From contig CP019154.1 of assembly GCA_002844335.1 (NCBI GenBank), positions 2,170,001-2,234,000 on the forward strand: DNA of 64,000 bases, written 5' to 3'. How positions within the stretch are numbered: the first letter of the stretch is position 1; each line of letters opens with the position of its first letter. A model generated the notes under the pieces. That model ran no database searches. It was not told the origin of the DNA and was given only the letters and a program-made list of their open reading frames with translations. This document shows, in pieces, positions 44,659-53,694 of the stretch. The translations under genes and the position numbers were made by a program. This DNA is from Haloarcula taiwanensis (GTDB lineage Archaea > Halobacteriota > Halobacteria > Halobacteriales > Haloarculaceae).

Positions 44659-47211
44659 TCAGGGCCCGAGCCCCAGGTCCGCGGTGCCCTCAGCCCCCTG
44701 ATAGCGGTCGCGGTCGTCCCAGTCGGCAATGCTCGAATGCGTTTCCCAGACGGCGGTTTCGAGGTGCGCCTGCGTTATGTCCGAGCCGTCTCGCAAGGCG
44801 TGACGCGCCGCGTCCTCGGCGACGAGTTCGAGGTCGCTGGCGGCGTAGCCAGCCGTCGGCTCGACGATGGCGTTCCAGTCGATGTCGCCGGCGACGGGTC
44901 GGTCCTGTAGATGAATTTCCAGAATCTGTCTTCGAGCCTCAGCATCCGGCGGCGGGACCTCCACGCGCTCGTCGAAGCGGCCGGAGCGCCGGAGCGCTGC
45001 GTCGATGTCCTCGACGAAGTTCGTCGCGGCGACCACGACGATGTCCTCGGCCGCCGCGCCTTCGAGTTCGGTGAGCAGCTGATTGACCAGCTGTTGCTCG
45101 CTCGTGTTCATCGAGCCGCGTCGCGAGCCAGCGATACCGTCGATCTCGTCGATGAACAGCACGCAGGGAGCGTTCGCGCGGGCCACCTCGAACACCTCGG
45201 CGACGTTGCGGGCCGGCTCGCCCATCCACTTGCTCGTCACGTCTGCCGGGCTAATTTCGACGAAACTGTGGCCGAGTTCGCCCGCGAGCGCACCGGCGAG
45301 GTGGGTTTTTCCGCAGCCGGGCGGGCCGTACAGCAACAGTCCGGACAGCACGTCGATGCCGTACTCGGCGTAGGCGTCGGCGTTCTCCAGGGGGTCGATG
45401 ACCGTCTCTTCGAGCCGGGCCTTCAGTTCGCCCATCCCGCCCACGTCGGCGAAGTCGCGTCCGGGGTCGGTCTCGACCAGCGAACTGGCCTGCAGGTCGA
45501 CGCCGTCGGGCTGGACGACACCGTTTTCCGCGACCATCTCGGGGTCGACCCAGTCCGGGATGCTGGTGTCGGTCTCCGCGGCGGCCTGCAGCAAGTGGTT
45601 CGTCCCGATGGGGGCGTCCGCCCGCAGTGCCTTGCGGGCGGCGTCCTCCGCGAGGAGTTCGATGTCGCTGGCGGCGAAGCCGGCGGTCTCCTTGACGACT
45701 GGGTCCAAATCGATGTCGTCGGCCGTCGGCCGGCCGGCGAGGTGAATCTCGAGAATCTGTTTTCGGGCCTGCGGGTCCGGCGGCGGGACTTCCACCCGCT
45801 CGTCGAACCGCCCCGAGCGGCGGATGGCGTCATCCACGTCTTCGACGAGGTTCGTCGCGCCGAGCACCACCACGTCCTCGTCGGCGATACCCTCTAGTTC
45901 GGTCAGCAGTTGGTTGACCAGTTGCTGCTCGCTGCTGTTCATGTTGCTATCGCCGTCACGCGCGCCAGCGATGCCGTCGATTTCGTCGATAAAGAGGATA
46001 CACGGGGCGTTCGCGCGGGCAATCTGGAACAGCTCCTCGACCTTCTGTGCGGGTTCGCCCATGTACTTGCTGGTCACGTCGGCGGGCGTGACCTCGATGA
46101 AGGCATGGTCGACCTCGCCCGCAAGCGCGCCGGCGACGTGGGTTTTCCCGCACCCGGGCGGGCCGTGCAACAGGACGCCGTTGACGACACCGATGCCGTA
46201 CTCCTCGAAGGCACTCGGGTCCTGCAGCGGCCGGACGACCTTGTGGTTGAGCGTCTCCAGTAGCTCTGACATCCCGCCCACGTCGGCGAAGCTTCGGGAC
46301 GGGTTCGGGTCGACCAGCCCGTCGGCCTCCATGTCGACGCCGTCGGGCTGGACCACCGTCCCATCGTCCGAGGGTCGCTCGCGGTTTATCGAGGGCGCGC
46401 CGTCGGCCCGGCCCGGGTCGGTATCGCCGCTCGTCTCGGCCGAGCCGGAGTCGTCGGACTGGTCGATCCGCTCCCGAATGTTCCGTTCGAGCCGGTCGGG
46501 GTTGACCTCGTAGCCGTACTCGGCCAGCCGTCGGGGTTCGGCGCTCAAAAACTCCGCGAGCCAGCCGTGGCGTTTGAGGTCCTCGGTTGAGGCGTCCGGG
46601 TCCCGGAACGTGACGAGCTTGACATCCGTGCTGTCAGGCGAGTGGTACTCGGCGAGCCAGAAGGGGAGGTAGAGCCGGTCGACGGCGGTCACGCCGTCGA
46701 ACCCGTCGGGGTCGAAATCACCGGGCAGGCCGTAGGACTCGCGCAGCTTCCGGAGGAACACGTTCGCCGCGCCCGAGGCGGAGTCGTGGCGCTGTTCGCG
46801 GTACTCCGCGACACGCTGGGGCAGTAGCGACCGGGCGTCGTCGTCGGTGACCTGGAACTGCAACAGGACCGAGCGACCGAGCGCCGGGTCGCTACGGCCG
46901 AAGTCGTAGTCGCTGGTCGCCCGCCGGACCACCGCGTCGGTGTCGTCGACGTACTGGGCGACGGCCCGGTCGTTGTCCGCCCAGAGGCCGTCGAGAAACG
47001 CCGTCTCGGATTTGCTCGTCGTGCCGAACAGTCTGCCCTCGCCGGTCTCGTACTCGTAGTCGACCTTGAACACCGGATAGAACACTCGGTGGAGCCGTTC
47101 GAGTCGCTCGGTATCGCCGAAGGCCGTCATCGTCCGCTGGTCGAGCGTCTCTCTGACGGCCTCCTCGTCGGGGACCCGCCGGTCGGCGTAGATGTACGGC
47201 GGCAAGCTCAT
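44659..47211 (-). CDS. Double-AAA ATPase with non-Cdc48 N-domain
   Basis: An 850-residue protein with two complete AAA modules. Walker A motifs GPPGCGKT are at 350-357 and 629-636, Walker B FIDEIDGIAG at ~407-416 and again in module 2. Pore loops read SKYMGE and SKWMGE. Both modules carry the arginine-finger segment RRSGRFDERVEVPPPD. Each module is preceded by VVQPDGVDxxAxxLV and FADVGGM, showing internal duplication. Residues 1-250 do not resemble the Cdc48/VAT double-psi-barrel N-domain. Likely an unfoldase or remodeller of unknown client. It overlaps the CoA ligase gene upstream by ATGA. Confidence 0.9.
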   Translation of the reverse strand: MSLPPYIYADRRVPDEEAVRETLDQRTMTAFGDTERLERLHRVFYPVFKVDYEYETGEGRLFGTTSKSETAFLDGLWADNDRAVAQYVDDTDAVVRRATSDYDFGRSDPALGRSVLLQFQVTDDDARSLLPQRVAEYREQRHDSASGAANVFLRKLRESYGLPGDFDPDGFDGVTAVDRLYLPFWLAEYHSPDSTDVKLVTFRDPDASTEDLKRHGWLAEFLSAEPRRLAEYGYEVNPDRLERNIRERIDQSDDSGSAETSGDTDPGRADGAPSINRERPSDDGTVVQPDGVDMEADGLVDPNPSRSFADVGGMSELLETLNHKVVRPLQDPSAFEEYGIGVVNGVLLHGPPGCGKTHVAGALAGEVDHAFIEVTPADVTSKYMGEPAQKVEELFQIARANAPCILFIDEIDGIAGARDGDSNMNSSEQQLVNQLLTELEGIADEDVVVLGATNLVEDVDDAIRRSGRFDERVEVPPPDPQARKQILEIHLAGRPTADDIDLDPVVKETAGFAASDIELLAEDAARKALRADAPIGTNHLLQAAAETDTSIPDWVDPEMVAENGVVQPDGVDLQASSLVETDPGRDFADVGGMGELKARLEETVIDPLENADAYAEYGIDVLSGLLLYGPPGCGKTHLAGALAGELGHSFVEISPADVTSKWMGEPARNVAEVFEVARANAPCVLFIDEIDGIAGSRRGSMNTSEQQLVNQLLTELEGAAAEDIVVVAATNFVEDIDAALRRSGRFDERVEVPPPDAEARRQILEIHLQDRPVAGDIDWNAIVEPTAGYAASDLELVAEDAARHALRDGSDITQAHLETAVWETHSSIADWDDRDRYQGAEGTADLGLGP

Positions 47212-47957
47212 TCGAGGTCGCCCTCCCGAATCCGCCGCTCGGCGGCGGTCAGGGCGCTGTCGGCGTCGAACGTGTCGATAGCGTCCTGCTGGGCGGCCGG
47301 GTCGCCGCAGAGGTCACGGGCATGCTCGGTGATGTTCGGTATCGCGCGAATGATGTTGTCGATGATGGGGACCGCCGCCACCTCTGCCGAGCGGCTCTGA
47401 GGGTTGAGGTCAATGACCAGTTCCGTCTTCCCCATCTCGCCCAGCGCCTCGGCGCGGTCGCCGTCCTCCAGCGGGACGAGCACCACGTCCGCCGCGCCGA
47501 TGCCGTCGGCGTCGACCTTCGCGCGCTCGTGGTCGAGGCCGGGGATGCGCCCGTCGGCGGTCAGCCCCTTCACGTCTGTCGCGCCGTGTTCGCGGAGGTA
47601 CTCGGCGATGGCCTCGATGCGCTCCTCGGTTCGGTTGAACAGGTTCACTTCGAGGTCAGCGCCGGTCACCTCGGCCAGTTCGACCAGTTCGCCGGGGACC
47701 AGCGCGGCGGCGTTGCCGTTGACCGAAATCACGGCGTGGTCGGCGGAGAGGATGTGTGCCGCAGCGGCACGCTCGGCGTCGTCGGCGCTGTCGAGCGTGT
47801 GTTCACCCAGCAGGTAGTCGAAGGCCTCGCCACGGCCCTGTGCGATGAGGCCCTGTCGGGAGGTGATACCGCGGTCGACGCCCGCCTCGATCCGGTGGCG
47901 GGTCAAAAGCGACTCGTAGCGGGGGTGGCTCTCAGGGAGGTCGACGTCATCGCTCAT
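47208..47957 (-). CDS. 4-phosphopantoate--beta-alanine ligase (archaeal CoA synthesis)
   Basis: A 249-residue archaeal phosphopantothenate synthetase (COG1701 type), replacing bacterial PanC: ATP-dependent joining of 4-phosphopantoate and beta-alanine. Landmarks: ESHPRYESLLTRHRIEAGVDRG, SRQGLIAQGRGEAFDYLLGE, NVDGN-type ISVNGNAAAL and LVIDLNPQSRSAEVA. Its partner pantoate kinase is not in the window. Beta-alanine could come from the MfnA decarboxylase encoded 4.5 kb away. It is first in a two-gene operon with the AAA ATPase. Confidence 0.92.
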   Translation of the reverse strand: MSDDVDLPESHPRYESLLTRHRIEAGVDRGITSRQGLIAQGRGEAFDYLLGEHTLDSADDAERAAAAHILSADHAVISVNGNAAALVPGELVELAEVTGADLEVNLFNRTEERIEAIAEYLREHGATDVKGLTADGRIPGLDHERAKVDADGIGAADVVLVPLEDGDRAEALGEMGKTELVIDLNPQSRSAEVAAVPIIDNIIRAIPNITEHARDLCGDPAAQQDAIDTFDADSALTAAERRIREGDLE

Positions 47958-48091
47958 GCGTTCCAGTGATACCTCCCTGTACTAAAGTCGTCCGTCAGGG
48001 GTGCGTCCCGGTCATCGACGCATGTCTCACCACCGGACGGCCACGGCTAGCTCCGGAAAAGGTTATCTGCGGGTCAGCACAACTCCGTGCC

Positions 48092-49003
48092 ATGGATACC
48101 CGACAGGCGCTGCTTGTCGACGCGTTCGCTGCGGAGCCGACGGCCGGCACACCGACCGGCGTCGTGCCCGATGCCGACGGACTGACTGCAGACCAGATGC
48201 GGGCCGTCGCCAGCGAACTGAGGGCCGCCGAGACAGCGTTCGTCTTGCCGGCGGAAGACATCGACCGCCAACTTCGCTGCTTCTCGCCGACCGAGGAACT
48301 GGCACAGGCGGAGACGGCAGTGGTCGCCGCGCACGCAGCGCTCTCCGAGCGTGGTGAAATCAGCGACGGCGAGTGGACGGTCGCTACCGCCGCCGGCGAA
48401 GTCGCTGTCGAGACAAAACAGAACGGGATGGTCTGGGTCGAACAGGGCCGGGCCGACATCACCGAAGTCGACCTCCCCTACAGTGATGTTGCGGACGCAC
48501 TCGGTCTCGACGAAGCCACGCTCAAGGACGTGGGCGCTGATCTCCCGCTCGTGACGGCCGACACGGGCGAGCCGTGGCTCATGGTCCCAGTCAACTACTT
48601 CGAGCATCTGAGCGCTCTCAGCGTTGACGTGGCCGCCGTCGCCTCACTCTGTGACCGCTTGGACGTAGCCGGCGTGTATCCGTTCACGTTCGATACCGTC
48701 GGTGCCGACGCGACGCGCCGGTCGACGTTCCACGGACGCGCCTTCCGAGCGGGGAGCCGGACCGAGGAACCGGTGACCGCGGCGGCCTCGGGGGCCTGTG
48801 CGGCGTTTGTCCGCCGCTACGGCGCGCTTGATGACACTATCGAGCAGATTATCGCTGAGGGCGGGCACTTCCGTGACAGACCCGGGACGGTATCAGTCGA
48901 TACTGACGGGACCGAGGTGTGGGTCGGCGGGCGCGCCGTCACTGCACTGGACGGCACAGTGACCGTCCCCGCTGTCGACGACGATGACATCATCGAGGCG
49001 TGA
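48092..49003 (+). CDS. PhzF-family isomerase/epimerase-like protein
   Basis: A 303-residue PhzF-fold protein, start ATG 48092 (MDTRQALLVDAFAAEPTAGTP), with a TATA-like AAAAGGTTATC element 26-36 bp upstream. The catalytic Glu is in LRAAETAFVLP, within the N-terminal half. The second half has VTAAASGACAAFVRRYGA and GTEVWVGGRAV. The family catalyses proton-shift reactions (PhzF in phenazine synthesis). There are no phenazine genes here, so the substrate is unknown. Confidence 0.85.
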   Translation: MDTRQALLVDAFAAEPTAGTPTGVVPDADGLTADQMRAVASELRAAETAFVLPAEDIDRQLRCFSPTEELAQAETAVVAAHAALSERGEISDGEWTVATAAGEVAVETKQNGMVWVEQGRADITEVDLPYSDVADALGLDEATLKDVGADLPLVTADTGEPWLMVPVNYFEHLSALSVDVAAVASLCDRLDVAGVYPFTFDTVGADATRRSTFHGRAFRAGSRTEEPVTAAASGACAAFVRRYGALDDTIEQIIAEGGHFRDRPGTVSVDTDGTEVWVGGRAVTALDGTVTVPAVDDDDIIEA

Positions 49004-49036
49004 CCACGCAACCGCACCGGCGGCGTGACCGCCTAA

Positions 49037-49056
49037 TTCACTCGAAATCGAGTGAA
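49037..49056 (+). promoter_or_regulatory. 20-bp palindrome upstream of ppsA (TrmB-like operator)
   Basis: Perfect inverted repeat: 9-bp arm TTCACTCGA (49037-49045), two-base centre, arm TCGAGTGAA (49048-49056). It contains CACT-N7-GAGTG, one symmetric transition from the TACT-N7/8-GAGTA consensus of halobacterial TrmB. The promoter (TTCCTTAATTG, about 49088-49098) is ~30 bp downstream, so the site is in an activator position. Confidence 0.6.
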
Positions 49057-49124
49057 GAGCGGCCGCATCACTGGCTGTAACCGGAACTTCCTTAATTGTC
49101 GTTGGAGATGGTACGAGTGAGTCC

Positions 49125-51434
49125 ATGCCAACACTGTGGCTCGATGAAATCGGTGCCGACGACCTGGCGCGGGTCGGCGGCAAGGCGGCGTCTCTCGGAG
49201 AACTGACCGGAGCGGACCTGCCCGTTCCGTCGGCGTTCGTCGTTACCGCCGACACGTATCGGTCGTTCATCGAAGCAACTGGAATCGACGAGCCGTTATT
49301 CGAGGCCGTCGATGTCGACAGCGACGACTCGCAGGCACTGGCCGAGGCGGCTGAACGCGCCCAGGAGTTGATCCTAGAGACCGACACCCCGCCGTCGGTC
49401 CGCGAGGACCTGCTGGCCGCCTACGACGAGATGGGGGACGAGGACGTGGCGGTGCGGTCCTCGGCGACCGCGGAGGACCTCCCGGACGCCTCCTTCGCGG
49501 GCCAGCAGGACACGTACCTGAACGTCTCGCGTGCAGACCTCCTGCAGCGAGTCAAGGAGTGCTGGGCGTCGCTTTTCACCCAGCGGGCCATCTACTACCG
49601 CAACGAGAACGACTTCGCCCACGACGCCGTGGACATCGCCGTCGTCGTCCAGCAGATGGTCGACGCGGAGAAATCGGGCGTCATGTTCACCAGCCATCCC
49701 TCGACCGGTGGTCCGACGGCCATCATCGAAGCTGCCTGGGGACTGGGTGAAGCGGTCGTCTCCGGCGCGGTCTCGCCCGACAACTACATCATCGACCGCG
49801 AGACGGGGACCATCGACGAGGTGACTGTCGCCGACAAGAAGGTAATGTGTGTACGGGGCGAGGACGGCGAGACCATCGAACGCTCCGTTCCCGAAGAGAA
49901 GCGCAACGAACGAGTCCTCTCCGACGAGGAGATACACCGGCTCCTGGAGGTCGGCGAGCGCGTCGAGGACCACTACGACACTCCACAGGACGTGGAGTGG
50001 GCAGTCTACGAGGGCGAGGTGTATCTGCTCCAGTCCCGCCCGATTACCACCATCGACGACCCCGAAGGAAGCGCCGGCTCGGCCAACGAAGCCGAGAGTC
50101 AGCCGCCGGGGGCGCAGTCGGGCGTCGCCGACGGTGGGGCGATGGAGAGCCAGTCGGAGTCGGTCCGGCTCTCCGGCATCGGCTCCGCGCCGGGCCGGGT
50201 CACCGGCGTCGTCCGTATCGTCGACAAGCTCGACAACCTCGACAAGGTCGAGGACGGCGACATCATCGTCGCCGAAATGACCACGCCGGACATGGTACCG
50301 GCGATGAAACGGGCAAACGGCATCATCACCGACGAAGGCGGGATGACAAGCCACGCCGCCATCGTCTCCCGGGAACTCGGTGTCCCGGCCGTTGTCGGCG
50401 CGGAGGACGCGACACAGAAGCTCCGTGACGGCGAGACGGTCACGCTCGACGGCGACAAGGGCACAGTCGAGAAAGGGGCGAAGGTCCCGGAGACGAGCGA
50501 AGACGAGGACGACGCCGGCGCGGTCGAGGGACACTCGCCGGTCAAGCCGATGACCGGAACGGAAGTCAAGGTCAACGTCTCCATTCCGGAGGCCGCCGAG
50601 CGGGCCGCCGCGACGGGGGCCGACGGCGTCGGTCTGCTGCGAATCGAGCACATGATTCTCTCGACGGACAAGACGCCCGCCCGCTACGTCGAGGACCACG
50701 GCGAGCGCGCCTACGTCGACGAAATCGTCGAGGGCGTCCGCTCGGTCGCCGAGGCGTTCTACCCGCGGCCGGTACGGGTCCGCACGCTCGATGCCCCCTC
50801 CGACGAGTTCCGCCAGCTCCAGGGCGGCGAGGACGAACCCAGCGAACACAACCCGATGCTGGGCTACCGGGGCATCCGGCGCTCGCTCGACCGGCCAGGC
50901 GAGTTCAAGCTCGAACTCCGCGCGTTCGAGCGCCTGTACGACCTCGGTTACGACAACGTCGAGCTGATGCTCCCGCTCGTGACCGACGCCGAGGACATCC
51001 TGCGGGCGAAGTCGCTGATGCAGGAGGTCGGCATCGACCCCGAGAAGCGCGACTGGGGCGTCATGGTCGAGACACCGGCGAGCGCGCTGTCCATCGAAGA
51101 TATCTGCGAGGCCGGCATCGACTTCGTCTCCTTCGGGACGAACGATCTCACCCAGTACACGCTGGCCGTCGACCGCAACAACGGCAACGTCGCCGACCGC
51201 TTCGACGAACTCCACCCGGCCGTCCTCGAACTCATGCGCCAAGTCATCGGGACCTGCCGCGAGCACGACGTGTCGACGAGCATCTGCGGACAGGCCGCCT
51301 CGAAGCCACAGATGGTCGACTTCCTCGTCGACGAGGGAGTCACCTCCATCTCGCCGAACATCGACGCTGTGCGTGACGTACAACACGAGGTCAAGCGCGT
51401 CGAACAGCGCCTGTTGCTGGAATCGGTCCGCTGA
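49125..51434 (+). CDS. ppsA: Phosphoenolpyruvate synthase
   Basis: A 769-residue enzyme converting pyruvate and ATP to PEP, AMP and phosphate, the committed gluconeogenic step. Order of domains: ATP-binding N-terminal (~1-320; RSSATAEDLPDASFAGQQDTY), phosphohistidine domain with His410 (GGMTSHAAIVSRELG), PEP/pyruvate barrel (~460-769; EHNPMLGYRGIRR, VSFGTNDLTQYTL, STSICGQAAS with the catalytic Cys). An acidic linker separates the first two. A leaderless start at 49125 fits the promoter. It has a strong palindrome upstream. Confidence 0.96.
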   Translation: MPTLWLDEIGADDLARVGGKAASLGELTGADLPVPSAFVVTADTYRSFIEATGIDEPLFEAVDVDSDDSQALAEAAERAQELILETDTPPSVREDLLAAYDEMGDEDVAVRSSATAEDLPDASFAGQQDTYLNVSRADLLQRVKECWASLFTQRAIYYRNENDFAHDAVDIAVVVQQMVDAEKSGVMFTSHPSTGGPTAIIEAAWGLGEAVVSGAVSPDNYIIDRETGTIDEVTVADKKVMCVRGEDGETIERSVPEEKRNERVLSDEEIHRLLEVGERVEDHYDTPQDVEWAVYEGEVYLLQSRPITTIDDPEGSAGSANEAESQPPGAQSGVADGGAMESQSESVRLSGIGSAPGRVTGVVRIVDKLDNLDKVEDGDIIVAEMTTPDMVPAMKRANGIITDEGGMTSHAAIVSRELGVPAVVGAEDATQKLRDGETVTLDGDKGTVEKGAKVPETSEDEDDAGAVEGHSPVKPMTGTEVKVNVSIPEAAERAAATGADGVGLLRIEHMILSTDKTPARYVEDHGERAYVDEIVEGVRSVAEAFYPRPVRVRTLDAPSDEFRQLQGGEDEPSEHNPMLGYRGIRRSLDRPGEFKLELRAFERLYDLGYDNVELMLPLVTDAEDILRAKSLMQEVGIDPEKRDWGVMVETPASALSIEDICEAGIDFVSFGTNDLTQYTLAVDRNNGNVADRFDELHPAVLELMRQVIGTCREHDVSTSICGQAASKPQMVDFLVDEGVTSISPNIDAVRDVQHEVKRVEQRLLLESVR

Positions 51435-51489
51435 GGCCGCCGCCTGACGTAGCCAGCAGGCTTTTTTGCGCCGTTCGCCTCGTTGCGGT

Positions 51490-52392
51490 ATGGCACCCGA
51501 ATCGACGCCGGAAGCCAAGAGTATCAGCTCCGGCGTGTCGTACATCCCATTCGGCATCCCTGGGCTGGACGGACAGGTCCGCGGGATTCCGACCGGGAGC
51601 ACGGTCCTGCTGGCGGGGGCCTCCGACGCGGGAGGCGACGCCTTCACGTACACCAGCCTCGCCACGCTGATGCTCGCGAAACACCGCCCGGAAATGGTTC
51701 CGAACGGCATCGCCCGGCGCAGCGAGGCAATTCCAGAGTCGGTGACCTACATCACGCTCTCGCACGACCGCGAGCACGTCTACAGCGAACTCGACGCCGT
51801 GCTCGACGGCTACCAGTTCGATACGCTCACCGATAACATGGCCGTCGCCGATTTCTCCCAGCGGTTTATGGAGCTGTTGCCAGTCCCCGAACCACTGTTC
51901 GATGCCCGCCGGAGCGACGCCGAAATCGAACAGCCCGACGCGGAGCTACCGGAGCGAAAGCCTGCTTCGGAGACGTTCGAGAAACTTCTCTCCGATATCA
52001 GCGACCGGGTGAGCGACGCCGCAGAGACGCTCATCGTCATCGACTCGCTGACCGACCTCGAACGGGCGACGGAGTTCGGCCTGCCACAGAACCACGAGAT
52101 CGCGTTCCTGATGGGGCTCCGGGAGGCGGTCGTCAACTGGGGGAACGTAGCCTTCGTCAAACTCGACCGACCCGCCGGCGACGTGCGGTCGGACGCGCTC
52201 ATTCATGGGCTGTTGCACGGCAGCGTTTACTTCTACTCCAACGACAAGGGCTTCGAGACGTATCGGACCATGCGGGTCGGCTCCTTCGGCGGCGCGCTCG
52301 ACTCTGAGCGCCAGACTGTGTTCGAGTCGCTGATCGGTCCCACAGGCTTTCGCGCGAAGGCGACGAAGAAAATCGGGCCGTCGAACTGGTAA
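51490..52392 (+). CDS. RecA/KaiC-fold protein with degenerate Walker A
   Basis: A 300-residue haloarchaeal protein of the RAD55/KaiC-like group, often called HTR-like. Start ATG 51490 (MAPESTPEAKSISSGV). The entry motif YIPFGIPGLDGQVRGIPTGST is KaiC-like. The following P-loop reads LLAGASDAGGDAF, without the Lys-Ser/Thr needed for ordinary nucleotide binding. Walker B-like ETLIVIDSLTDLE is retained. It is probably a non-ATPase signalling or scaffolding protein. The T-run at 51462-51467, 23-28 bp before the ATG, may serve both as its TATA element and as the ppsA terminator. Confidence 0.82.
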   Translation: MAPESTPEAKSISSGVSYIPFGIPGLDGQVRGIPTGSTVLLAGASDAGGDAFTYTSLATLMLAKHRPEMVPNGIARRSEAIPESVTYITLSHDREHVYSELDAVLDGYQFDTLTDNMAVADFSQRFMELLPVPEPLFDARRSDAEIEQPDAELPERKPASETFEKLLSDISDRVSDAAETLIVIDSLTDLERATEFGLPQNHEIAFLMGLREAVVNWGNVAFVKLDRPAGDVRSDALIHGLLHGSVYFYSNDKGFETYRTMRVGSFGGALDSERQTVFESLIGPTGFRAKATKKIGPSNW

Positions 52393-52528
52393 GTCGGCTG
52401 TGAAGCGCGCTCCCGGACCGAGTACGAGTGGCTCTACCGCCTGACTACGGTCAGGAAGAATAAACAGCAGACAACGGACACGCCCGAGCACAACGGCTAA
52501 ACCACTCCCCCCTCTATACTGGCGATAG

Positions 52529-53581
52529 ATGCTCCAGCGGGCAGAGCCACAGGACTTCGAGCGCGTCCTCTCGTCGATGTGTACCGTGCCACACCCGTCG
52601 GCACGCGAAGCGGCGGAACGCTTCCTCGCGACGAACCCCGGAGACCCGGGTACGTACGAGACCATCGCCGATCTGGAACGCGAGGCCGTCGACTATCTCG
52701 GCGGGATGACCGGCCTCTCGGACCCCGCGGGCTACGTCGCCTCGGGCGGGACAGAGGCCAACCTGCAGGCGATACGCATCGCCCGTAATCGCGCCGATAC
52801 AGACGACCCAAACGTGGTCGCGCCCGTCCACGCGCACTTTTCATTCACGAAGGCCGCTGACGTGCTCGGGGTTGAGTTGCGGACTGCGCCGGCAACGGAC
52901 TACCGTGTCAACATGGCGGCGATGTCGGAACTCGTCGACGAAGACACGGTGTGTGTCGTCGGCGTCGCCGGCTCGACCGAGTACGGCTACGTCGACCCGA
53001 TTCCGGCCATCGCCGACCTCGCAGAAACGGTCGATGCCCTCTGTCACGTCGACGCCGCGTGGGGCGGCTTCTACCTTCCGTTCACCGACCACGACTGGCA
53101 CTTCGGCCACGCGGACATCGACACGATGACCATCGACCCCCACAAGGTCGGACAGGCGGCGGTTCCCGCCGGCGGACTGCTGGCTCGGGACCGGTCGCTG
53201 CTCGACGAACTCGCCGTCGAAACGCCGTATCTGGAATCGACGGACCAGCTCACGCTGACGGGGACGCGGTCGGGCGCTGGCGTGGCCTCGGCTGTCGCGG
53301 CGATGGAATCGCTGTGGCCGGCAGGCTACGAGCAACAGTACGAAACGTCGATGGCCAACGCCGACTGGCTGGCTGACCAGCTATCAGCGCGGGGCCACGA
53401 CGTGGTCGGGCCCGAACTTCCGCTTGTCGCGGCCGACCTCTCGATGCCGATGACCGACGAACTGCGGGATCGCGGCTGGCGGGTCTCGAAGACCGGGGCC
53501 GGTGAGATGCGCGTCGTGTGTATGCCCCACGTCACGCGGTCGATGCTACGCTCATTTGTCGCGGATCTCGACTGGTACTGA
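52529..53581 (+). CDS. mfnA: MfnA-family PLP decarboxylase (L-aspartate/tyrosine decarboxylase)
   Basis: A 350-residue group II PLP decarboxylase. In methanogens MfnA makes tyramine for methanofuran. Haloarchaea have no methanofuran, and the homologue is taken to make beta-alanine from aspartate for CoA. Landmarks: [48 protein letters not shown], and the PLP lysine in [16 protein letters not shown]. The 4-phosphopantoate--beta-alanine ligase nearby supports this reading. It is monocistronic. Confidence 0.92.
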   Translation: MLQRAEPQDFERVLSSMCTVPHPSAREAAERFLATNPGDPGTYETIADLEREAVDYLGGMTGLSDPAGYVASGGTEANLQAIRIARNRADTDDPNVVAPVHAHFSFTKAADVLGVELRTAPATDYRVNMAAMSELVDEDTVCVVGVAGSTEYGYVDPIPAIADLAETVDALCHVDAAWGGFYLPFTDHDWHFGHADIDTMTIDPHKVGQAAVPAGGLLARDRSLLDELAVETPYLESTDQLTLTGTRSGAGVASAVAAMESLWPAGYEQQYETSMANADWLADQLSARGHDVVGPELPLVAADLSMPMTDELRDRGWRVSKTGAGEMRVVCMPHVTRSMLRSFVADLDWY

Positions 53582-53694
53582 GCCGCTGGCCTCGATTGGT
53601 ACTGAATCGCTTCTCTAGTGTCAAACGTATCCGTACTGAGCGCTCCCGAGAAGACATACGAAGGTTTAGAAGTGCCTGTTTGCTACAGAGAGAC

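Noticed and set aside
49374..51710. Very long antisense frame over ppsA (778 codons)
   Set aside because: It lies opposite a secure ppsA gene in high-GC sequence where antisense frames stay open by chance. No recognisable domain; composition is Val/Arg/Asp-rich as a mirror of acidic coding.
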